DNA from: Phycisphaerae bacterium
GTDB taxonomy: Bacteria; Planctomycetota; Phycisphaerae; Phycisphaerales; SM1A02
NCBI GenBank assembly: GCA_016873375.1
Contig: VGXJ01000128.1
Coordinates: 1-5,571, forward strand
Length of the DNA stretch: 5,571 nucleotides
Reading direction: 5' to 3'
Within the stretch, counting starts at the first letter, position 1. Every line of letters begins with the position of its first letter. The position numbers and the translations under genes are program-made. A model generated the notes under the pieces. It was not told the origin of the DNA, did not search any database, and saw nothing but the letters and a program-made list of their open reading frames with translations. This document shows positions 1 through 5,571 of this stretch, in pieces.

Positions 1-42
1 GAGCAGGCTCAGCACGAGGAGCGCCAGGTGCATTCCGCTCAT
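1..42 (-). CDS. N-terminus of a probable membrane protein following ybeY (3' end outside window)
   Basis: Only 14 codons are visible, reading MSGMHLALLVLSLL, a strongly hydrophobic start that looks like the beginning of a membrane segment. The ATG shares bases with the ybeY TGA (ATGA), and GAGGAG lies five bases upstream, so the start is well supported. In many bacteria ybeY is followed by a CorC/CNNM-type (DUF21 plus CBS domains) membrane protein, and this N-terminus would suit such a protein. Fourteen residues cannot prove it, so the product is inferred from context only. Confidence 0.55.
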   Translation of the reverse strand, partial: MSGMHLALLVLSLL

Positions 43-500
43 GGCTGCTCCTCGCGGGCGTAGACCGTGCCCAACCCGATCGCCTGCAGGATGCGGTCCT
101 CCTCGGCATGCATGCGCGCATGGTCCTCGGCGGTGCGATCATCGAAGCCGGTGCAGTGCAGCACCCCGTGCAGTGCGTAAAGCAGGAGCTCATGGCGGAG
201 CTCGTGCGCCCGGGCGCGCGACTGGCGCGCGGCCTCGTCCACGCAGATGGCGATGTCGACCTCGACCGGTTCGCCGGGCCCGCTCGCGGGGAAAGTCAGC
301 ACATCCGTGGTGCCCGACACCTTGCTGAACCGCTCGTGCAAAGCCGCCATGCGGTGGTCATCGATGATCTCGACCGTCACGCGCGCGACTGGACCCGCCA
401 CCAGGGCGAGGCATGCCGCAAGGCGTTCCTGGACCCAGGCGCGTTCGGCCTCGAGCCGCTTCACCGGCGCATCGAGGCGGACATCGACCACGGAGATCAT
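39..500 (-). CDS. ybeY: Endoribonuclease YbeY (rRNA maturation factor)
   Basis: YbeY is a single-domain metal-dependent endoribonuclease active in 16S rRNA 3'-end maturation and ribosome quality control in the cytoplasm. The frame extends to 569, but similarity starts at MISVVDVRLD, so I place the start at 500, giving 153 aa, the usual length. VSGTTDVLTFP (61-71) matches the family block (P/T)TDVLSFP. HELRHELLLYALHGVLHCTGFDD (99-121) holds the metal site: H111 and H115 of HGxLHxxG, with Asp121 where the third ligand is usually His. The downstream EDHARMHAEEDRIL (125-138) is also typical. The Arg before the TDVLSF block in E. coli YbeY (R59) aligns with Ser59 here. No Shine-Dalgarno is visible. 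The stop overlaps the next gene's start as ATGA. Position downstream of nuoF is unusual, but it is probably separately transcribed. Confidence 0.92.
   Translation of the reverse strand: MISVVDVRLDAPVKRLEAERAWVQERLAACLALVAGPVARVTVEIIDDHRMAALHERFSKVSGTTDVLTFPASGPGEPVEVDIAICVDEAARQSRARAHELRHELLLYALHGVLHCTGFDDRTAEDHARMHAEEDRILQAIGLGTVYAREEQP
48..53 (-). promoter_or_regulatory. Ribosome binding site of the gene following ybeY
   Basis: GAGGAG on the minus strand lies five bases before the ATG at 42. It sits inside the ybeY coding sequence, as the two Glu codons of its C-terminal EEQP. With the ATGA overlap, this strongly supports a real, translationally coupled start at 42. Confidence 0.75.
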
Positions 501-507
501 GGGCGAA

Positions 508-513
508 ATGCTA
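508..513 (-). promoter_or_regulatory. Possible -10 element TAGCAT just before ybeY
   Basis: On the minus strand, TAGCAT (513-508) keeps the key T1, A2 and T6 of a -10 box and ends seven bases before the ybeY ATG at 500. No Shine-Dalgarno precedes that ATG. This is the same layout as the better -10 before nuoD and would also give a leaderless transcript. No -35 at 16-18 bp is apparent, so the call is weak. Confidence 0.25.
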
Positions 514-564
514 CCTGTGGCGCCAGTCCGGCTTGCACAAGGCCGTTCCTGCATCGCGGCGCGC

Positions 565-590
565 GGCACCGGTGCCCGGACACCCGTGTC
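565..590. promoter_or_regulatory. Two adjacent similar 12-bp inverted repeats between nuoF and ybeY (operator-like or paired hairpins)
   Basis: On the plus strand, GGCACCGGTGCC (565-576) is a perfect palindrome. Two bases later GACACCCGTGTC (579-590) has perfect 5-bp arms around a CC centre. The two 12-mers agree at nine of twelve positions, so the region is a direct repeat, with a 14-bp period, of a dyad of the form GRCACCSGTGYC. It lies 29 bp past the nuoF stop and 64 bp before the ybeY ATG. It could be a double operator for a dimeric regulator of ybeY, or two short RNA hairpins at the end of the nuo message. No T-run follows, so it is not a standard intrinsic terminator. Apart from this and a weak -10-like element, the 119-bp spacer shows nothing else. 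Confidence 0.4.
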
Positions 591-619
591 AGGACGACGG
601 TAGATCGCAGGCGGGGTGT

Positions 620-1964
<1,345 letters not shown>

Positions 1965-1978
<14 letters not shown>

Positions 1979-2222
1979 GGTTGGTCCTGTGGTCCTGTTG
2001 GGCCGCACCGTCAGTGGGCGGCACGATGACTTCGTCGATGATGGTGCGTCGGAGGACGACGCCGTCGACCTCGCGGTCCTCGACACGCGTGGCCACGGTG
2101 CGCGTGGTTTCGGCCGGCTTCTGCGCGGGCTCGCCGGGGCGCGAGGTGATGCCGCCCCAGATGGCACCCACGAAGGCGCCAAGGCTCTCGGCAACGCTCA
2201 TGTCCTGGTCGCGACGCTGCAT
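1965..2222 (-). CDS. Small hypothetical protein encoded between nuoE and nuoF
   Basis: I do not recognise this 85-aa product. It starts six bases after the nuoE stop and overlaps the first 14 bases of nuoF in another frame, so it fits the operon with no slack. Codon third positions are mostly G or C, as in its neighbours, which supports real coding. Residues 9-24 (SVAESLGAFVGAIWGG) look like a short hydrophobic or amphipathic helix. Residues 25-45 are a polar, proline-containing linker. Residues 46-68 (REVDGVVLRRTIIDEVIVPP) alternate hydrophobic and charged residues and suggest two beta strands. The tail, rich in Q, D, H and N, lies over the nuoF ribosome site. There are no cysteines, so it is not an iron-sulfur protein. 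No Shine-Dalgarno precedes the ATG at 2222; the internal ATG at 2201 (MSVAESL) is an alternative start. It could be an accessory or assembly factor for the NADH module, inferred from position only. Confidence 0.66.
1982..1997 (-). repeat. Tandem 8-bp repeat carrying the nuoF ribosome binding site
   Basis: The minus strand reads CAGGACCA twice in tandem (1997-1990 and 1989-1982). The copy nearer nuoF places AGGA (1988-1985) six bases before the nuoF ATG at 1978, an ideal Shine-Dalgarno. The farther copy puts a second AGGA at fourteen bases, too far for normal use. Both copies lie inside the last codons of the 85-codon gene, so ribosomes finishing that gene pass over the nuoF start site, which suggests translational coupling. 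Confidence 0.7.
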
Positions 2223-2228
2223 GGCGGT

Positions 2229-2780
2229 TCAGTGGTGGTGGCCGCCGGCGGGCGCCTGGCGTGCTTGCGCGATCAGGCGATCGACCGTGGGAACATCCAG
2301 CTTCTCGTGAAGGGTCTCGTTGAAGAGCGCAACCGGCGCCGTATCGCACGAGCCAAGGCACTCCATGGCGAGCAGCGTGAACGAACCGTCGGCGGTCGTC
2401 TCGCCGGGCTCGATGCCCAGGGTGCGACGGCAGTGGTCCAGGAGCGGCTTGTGGTCGCACGCCTCGCAGGCGATCGACTGGCAGATGCCGATCGTGCAGC
2501 GGCCGCGCGGCTCAAGGCTGAACTCCTCGTAGAAGGTGGCGCAGTCGAGCACTTCGGCAGGCGAGATCCCCAGGAAGCGCGCGATCTCGACCATCGCCTG
2601 GTACGGGATGCAGCGGTGCTCGTGCTGGATCTCGTGAAGGATCGGCATGAGCGCGCCCTTGCGCACGTGGTACTTGGCGACGATCTCGCGCTCCCAGCGC
2701 TCGGCCACGCTAGCGCAGACATACGGCTCGGCGCGTCGCGGGATCTGCAGGGTGCTTGATGGCTTGGTCTTCCAGCTCAT
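2229..2780 (-). CDS. nuoE: NADH-quinone oxidoreductase subunit E (complex I 24-kDa subunit, 2Fe-2S)
   Basis: NuoE is a thioredoxin-fold subunit of the NADH-dehydrogenase module. It carries the 2Fe-2S cluster N1a and binds NuoF. The 183-aa product has the four ligands in the family spacing: C100 and C105 (GICQSIAC) followed by C141 and C145 (MECLGSC), that is C-x4-C-x35-C-x3-C. The N-terminal helical part, around residues 24-90 (KGALMPILHEIQHEH, ISPAEVLDCATFYEEF), is also typical. The start at 2780 is supported by AAGGA at eight-base spacing. Additional cysteines occur at 80, 95, 108 and 117; C108 lies just after a ligand (CEAC). The protein ends in GGHHH, a short natural histidine tail. The gene follows nuoD by 52 bp and precedes the 85-codon gene by six bases, consistent with one transcript. 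Confidence 0.96.
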   Translation of the reverse strand: MSWKTKPSSTLQIPRRAEPYVCASVAERWEREIVAKYHVRKGALMPILHEIQHEHRCIPYQAMVEIARFLGISPAEVLDCATFYEEFSLEPRGRCTIGICQSIACEACDHKPLLDHCRRTLGIEPGETTADGSFTLLAMECLGSCDTAPVALFNETLHEKLDVPTVDRLIAQARQAPAGGHHH

Positions 2781-2788
2781 GTCGTTGG

Positions 2789-2793
2789 TCCTT
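2789..2793 (-). promoter_or_regulatory. Ribosome binding site of nuoE
   Basis: AAGGA on the minus strand lies eight bases before the nuoE ATG at 2780 and supports that start. The wider motif AGGACCAA recurs ahead of nuoF (1988-1981), so the two genes share nearly the same translation-start context. Confidence 0.75.
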
Positions 2794-2832
2794 GGCGTGT
2801 GGCTCGTTGCTCTGCGTGGCGTTTCCCGGTGC

Positions 2833-4122
2833 TCACCGGTCCAGCTCGGCAGCGATGATGTTCAGCGAGCCGATGATCGCGACGACATCGGCCAGCTGGT
2901 GTCCTTCCATCAGCTTGGGGAACGCCTGGAAGTGGATGAACGATGGCGGGCGGCACTTGGCTCGGAACGCGCAGCGGCCGCCGTCGCCGACCACGAAGAA
3001 GCCCATCTCGCCGTTGGGGCCCTCGATGGCGGCGTAGCTCTCGCCGACCGGCGACACGAAGCCGCGGTTGTTCATGAACAGCTCGAAATGCTGGATCGTG
3101 CTCTCGATGGAGCCGTAGACCTCGGCCTTCTGCGGCACGCGCAGCTTGCGGTCGTGCGTGGTGTCGATGGGTCCGCCGGGGATGCGGTCGAGGAGCTGGT
3201 CGATGATCGAGCGGCTCTGCTTCATCTCCTCCAGGCGAACGAGGTAGCGGCTCAGGCAGTCGCCCTCGCTGGCCACCGCCACATTGAAGCGCACCGGGTC
3301 GGCACCGTTGCCATCCCAGTTGGCCTTGTAGCACATGTACGGCTCGTCCTTGCGCAGGTCGCGGCGCACGCCGCTGGCGCGCGCGTTCGGGCCGCTCAGG
3401 CCCCACGCGATGGCATCGTCGCGGTCGATGACGCCAACCCCTTGCAGGCGATCGACGAAGATGCGGTTGCGGTTGCAGAGGTTCTCCAGGTCCGCGATCG
3501 CGTTGGGCAGGCGGACATCGATGAAGTTCCGCACCATGCGCCTGAAGGTCTCGTCATCGGGGATGTCGCGCCACGCGCCGCCCACGCGCGTCCAGTCCGG
3601 ATGGAAGCGCTGGCCGCTCACGTATTCGATGATGTCGTAGATCCGCTCGCGCTCGTTGAAGCCGTAGAGGAAGCCGGTGAACGCGCCGAGGTCGAGCGCC
3701 GCCGCGCCCACGCAGAGCAGGTGGTTCTGGATGCGGCCGAGCTCGGCCAGGATCGTGCGCACCACCGTGCAGCGCGGGGTCAGTTCGACGCCAAAGAGCG
3801 TCTCGACCGCGTGGTGCCAGGCGATGTCGTTGACGATCGGGCTGATGTAGTCCATCCGGCTCGCGGTGCACACGTACTGGTTCCAGTCGTGGTGCTCGGC
3901 GAGCTTCTCGAAGCCCGAGTGCAGGTAGCCGATGTGCGGGGTGGCGCGGGCCACGCGCTCGCCGTCGATCTCAAGGACCAGGCGCAGCGTGGTATGCGTG
4001 GCGGGGTGCTGCGGGCCGAAGTTCAGCACCCAGCGGTCCGGGCCCTGGACGTGCTCCTTCAGGTACTCCAGCGTCTCGACTTCGAGTCCGTAGCCCTCGT
4101 CGGGCATCAGCGTGTACGGCAT
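2833..4122 (-). CDS. nuoD: NADH-quinone oxidoreductase subunit D (complex I 49-kDa subunit)
   Basis: This is the complex I peripheral-arm subunit that, with NuoB, forms the quinone-reduction site next to cluster N2. Length is 429 aa, normal for stand-alone NuoD with no fused NuoC. The frame stays open upstream to 4353, but homology begins at MPYTLMPDEG, so I place the start at 4122. Signature blocks in order are NFGPQHPATHTTLRL (residues 34-48), HIGYLHSGFEKLAE (63-76), MDYISPIVND (90-99), QRFHPDWTRVGG (171-182), RPPSFIHFQAFP (391-402) and the C-terminal ADVVAIIGSLNIIAAELDR (411-429). H43 and Y92 correspond to the quinone-headgroup His and Tyr of the family (bovine H59 and Y108), and H174 to the His near N2. 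Two usual residues differ: Ser69 replaces the Arg of HRG, and Asn421 replaces the Asp of GS/T-x-D near the C-terminus. No Shine-Dalgarno is seen. nuoC is not upstream, and nuoE follows after 52 bp. Confidence 0.97.
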   Translation of the reverse strand: MPYTLMPDEGYGLEVETLEYLKEHVQGPDRWVLNFGPQHPATHTTLRLVLEIDGERVARATPHIGYLHSGFEKLAEHHDWNQYVCTASRMDYISPIVNDIAWHHAVETLFGVELTPRCTVVRTILAELGRIQNHLLCVGAAALDLGAFTGFLYGFNERERIYDIIEYVSGQRFHPDWTRVGGAWRDIPDDETFRRMVRNFIDVRLPNAIADLENLCNRNRIFVDRLQGVGVIDRDDAIAWGLSGPNARASGVRRDLRKDEPYMCYKANWDGNGADPVRFNVAVASEGDCLSRYLVRLEEMKQSRSIIDQLLDRIPGGPIDTTHDRKLRVPQKAEVYGSIESTIQHFELFMNNRGFVSPVGESYAAIEGPNGEMGFFVVGDGGRCAFRAKCRPPSFIHFQAFPKLMEGHQLADVVAIIGSLNIIAAELDR

Positions 4123-4131
4123 GGTCCGGCA

Positions 4132-4137
4132 AGTATA
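4132..4137 (-). promoter_or_regulatory. -10 hexamer TATACT just upstream of nuoD (leaderless-type promoter)
   Basis: On the minus strand, TATACT occupies 4137-4132 in an otherwise very GC-rich spacer and matches the TATAAT consensus at five of six positions. Only nine bases separate it from the nuoD ATG at 4122. A start point 6-8 bases downstream of a -10 box would fall at or within a few bases of the ATG, giving a leaderless or nearly leaderless mRNA. No Shine-Dalgarno sequence precedes nuoD, which agrees with this. No convincing -35 is visible: the hexamer at 17-bp spacing reads TGCCCG. The site would start the nuoD-E-x-F unit independently of the permease gene. Confidence 0.55.
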
Positions 4138-4174
4138 GGACCGACCCACGCACGCGGGCAGCGTGTGGTGCGGG

Positions 4175-4200
4175 CCGCTCACGCAGCGGGTTGGCCCCGC
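4175..4200 (-). other. GC-rich overlapping hairpins after the permease gene (weak terminator-like)
   Basis: Thirteen bases after the permease stop, the minus strand can form GCGGG-GCCAA-CCCGC (4200-4186). It can also form CCGCT-GCGTG-AGCGG (4189-4175). The two stems share 4186-4189, so they exclude each other. No T-run follows either stem, so this is not a standard intrinsic terminator. In DNA this GC-rich, such short stems can arise by chance. The position, between an apparent operon end and a new promoter, is the only reason to list it. Confidence 0.22.
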
Positions 4201-4213
4201 CGCCCGGGGGCGA

Positions 4214-5571
4214 TCATGCGCGGAAGACCGCGCCCAGGCGCTTGCCCAAGACCAGGCTCGCACCGAGCAGCGTGGCGGCCAAGAGCGCCATCGCCCAGAC
4301 CCCGAGGGCGCTGGCAATCGCCTGGCCATCGCCGAGACGCTCGGCAAGGGCATAGATCGCCTTGGTCACGGGATAGTCGCTCTCGCGCTGGGCCAGCAGG
4401 ATGCTGTCGCTGACTTCGAGCATGGCGAAGCTGAACGCGAGCAGCGCGCCCGCCACCAGGTTCGCGGCCACCAGCGGGAAAACGATCCGTCGCGTCACGG
4501 TCGAGCGCTTGGCGCCGCACATCGCGCCCGCTTCCTCGAGTTCTGCCGGCGTCTGTTCCAGCCCGGCCACCGCCGCCCGCACCACGTACGGCAGTCGCCG
4601 CACCGCGTAGGCAAGCACCAGGAACGGGAACGGATTCGGAGTCGCCCCGAGGATGTCGGTGTAGGGCTTCAGCACGCTTGCGTTGAACGGCCACGACATG
4701 CTGAGCGCGATCATGCCGAAGGCCATCACGATGCCGGGTACAGCCAGGGGCAGCATGACCAGCCCATCGAGCACCGGCTTGCCCCAGCCGCGCCCGCGCA
4801 CAAGCGATCGCGCGATGACCAACCCCACTGCCATCGAGAGCACGACCGCGAGCAGGCTCAAGACCAGCGAGTTGCGGATCGCACCGGCGGAGAGCGGGTG
4901 CGAGACGGCTTCCGTGAAGTGGTGTCCCGTCCAGGCTTGCGGCAGCACAGTGCCGTACCACTCGCCCTGCACGGCCAGGCTGCTCAGGATGACGCCAAGG
5001 TGCGGCGTGCACGCCAAGCCACCCACGAGCACAAAGAGCCCCACGGCGGCGATCCCCTGCCAGCCCGTGAGCTGGCGCTCCTCGCGGCGGATGCTGGCCT
5101 TGGTCGATTGCGTACCGGCATTGCGGCCGAAGATGTACTTGCTTGCGAGGTAGAGCGAGACCGCGATCGTGAGCATGATCGCGGTGAGTGCGTACGGCTG
5201 GCGGCTCGTCTCGAGTTCCTTCAGGCCATCGAAGACCTGCACTGGCGTGACCACGCGGTACTCGAACATCAGCGGCGTACCGAGCTCGGTGAACGACCAG
5301 ATGAAGACGATCGTCGCGCCGGCGAAGAGCCCGCCACGAACCATCGGCAGCGTCACGCGGCGCCAGCGCGTGAACGCACCCGCGCCCACGCCACGCGCGG
5401 CTTCCTCGAGCGCCGGATCGATGTTCGAGAGCGCAGCGACCAGGTTGAGGTAGATGATCGGATAGAGGCTGAAGCCCTGGATCGCGACGATGCTCCAGAA
5501 GCCGCCATCACCGAGGAAGTCGATCGGCGCGGAGGTGAGGCCGATGTCCTGAAGCAGCGCGTTGAGCGCGC
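4214..5571 (-). CDS. ABC importer permease, two fused MetI-like domains (iron(III)/polyamine-type family), 5' end outside window
   Basis: This is the inner-membrane channel subunit of a binding-protein-dependent ABC importer. The frame is open to the window edge, so 451 C-terminal residues are visible and the start lies beyond 5571. Two copies of the cytoplasmic EAA loop that docks the ATPase are present: EEAARGVGAG...RVTLP (visible residues 55-75) and EEAGAMCGAK...IVFP (345-365). Each fits EAA-x3-G-x9-I-x-(L/F)P exactly, so the protein is a tandem fusion of two permease halves. Hydrophobic membrane segments flank both loops, and a charged linker (around residues 148-168) separates the halves. 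The segment FTELGTPLMFEYRVVTPVQVF after the first loop is typical of the Fe(III) (FbpB/SfuB) branch, but polyamine or phosphonate permeases look alike, so the substrate is not assigned. The binding protein and ATPase are not in view and may lie upstream. The gene ends 91 bp before nuoD and is probably the last of its operon. Confidence 0.93.
   Translation of the reverse strand, partial: ALNALLQDIGLTSAPIDFLGDGGFWSIVAIQGFSLYPIIYLNLVAALSNIDPALEEAARGVGAGAFTRWRRVTLPMVRGGLFAGATIVFIWSFTELGTPLMFEYRVVTPVQVFDGLKELETSRQPYALTAIMLTIAVSLYLASKYIFGRNAGTQSTKASIRREERQLTGWQGIAAVGLFVLVGGLACTPHLGVILSSLAVQGEWYGTVLPQAWTGHHFTEAVSHPLSAGAIRNSLVLSLLAVVLSMAVGLVIARSLVRGRGWGKPVLDGLVMLPLAVPGIVMAFGMIALSMSWPFNASVLKPYTDILGATPNPFPFLVLAYAVRRLPYVVRAAVAGLEQTPAELEEAGAMCGAKRSTVTRRIVFPLVAANLVAGALLAFSFAMLEVSDSILLAQRESDYPVTKAIYALAERLGDGQAIASALGVWAMALLAATLLGASLVLGKRLGAVFRA

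Noticed and set aside
501..569. Upstream extension of ybeY by 23 codons
   Set aside because: The extra residues show no YbeY similarity and run across the inverted repeats. The ATG at 500 gives the normal family length.
1979..2194. Upstream extension of nuoF by 72 codons
   Set aside because: The extension is Ser/Pro/Arg-rich, lies over the 85-codon gene in another frame, and the Shine-Dalgarno and family similarity both point to the ATG at 1978.
4175..4200. Intrinsic terminator of the permease operon
   Set aside because: Short GC stems are present but no T-run follows, so I list only a weak hairpin and make no terminator call.
4123..4353. Upstream extension of nuoD by 77 codons into the permease gene
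   Set aside because: It overlaps permease coding sequence out of frame and has no NuoC-like content, so a NuoCD fusion is excluded.
2647..4413. Open plus-strand frame of 588 codons opposite nuoD and nuoE
   Set aside because: It runs in the codon register exactly antisense to nuoD. It stays open because GC-rich genes rarely use TTA, CTA or TCA, whose complements are stops. Its translation is rich in A, R, V, D and H with no recognisable domain, while the minus strand encodes unmistakable NuoD.
4179..5012. Second minus-strand open frame inside the permease gene
   Set aside because: It is out of frame with the permease, which has two intact EAA loops and membrane segments. The alternative product is Arg/Ala/Gly-rich with no domain.

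Overview
The window is GC-rich bacterial DNA in which every supported gene reads on the minus strand, so biological order runs from high to low coordinates. In that order it holds the C-terminal 451 codons of a two-domain ABC importer permease (5571-4214), nuoD (4122-2833), nuoE (2780-2229), an unrecognised 85-codon gene (2222-1965), nuoF (1978-620), ybeY (500-39), and the first 14 codons of a membrane-type protein that starts inside the ybeY stop codon (42-1). Gene density and strong G/C preference at third codon positions are typical of a chromosome. I see no IS element, CRISPR array, tRNA or rRNA.

The core is a partial respiratory complex I cluster. NuoD belongs to the quinone-reducing module, and NuoE and NuoF form the NADH-oxidising module: FMN plus a 4Fe-4S cluster in NuoF and a 2Fe-2S cluster in NuoE. 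All expected cluster ligands are present. The layout is unusual because nuoC is not upstream of nuoD and nuoG is not downstream of nuoF; an ABC permease and ybeY stand there instead. The remaining subunits must be encoded elsewhere if the complex is complete. A small unknown gene sits tightly between nuoE and nuoF and overlaps the nuoF start, so it is probably co-translated with them.

The 91-bp gap before nuoD has a good -10 hexamer only 9 nt from the nuoD ATG and no Shine-Dalgarno, which suggests a new transcription unit with a leaderless or near-leaderless message. In contrast, nuoE and nuoF have clear AGGA-type ribosome sites. The 119-bp gap between nuoF and ybeY carries two adjacent, similar 12-bp inverted repeats that look like a double operator or a pair of short hairpins. 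ybeY and the following gene are coupled by an ATGA overlap, with the ribosome site inside the ybeY coding sequence.

Organism: a Gram-negative-type, high-GC bacterium with an aerobic or otherwise NADH-linked respiratory chain. The NuoD wording (HSGFEKLAE, MDYISPIVNDIAWHHAVE) and the YbeY wording (GTTDVLTFP) resemble what I recall of Planctomycetota, possibly Phycisphaerae. This assignment is tentative and from memory, not from a search.
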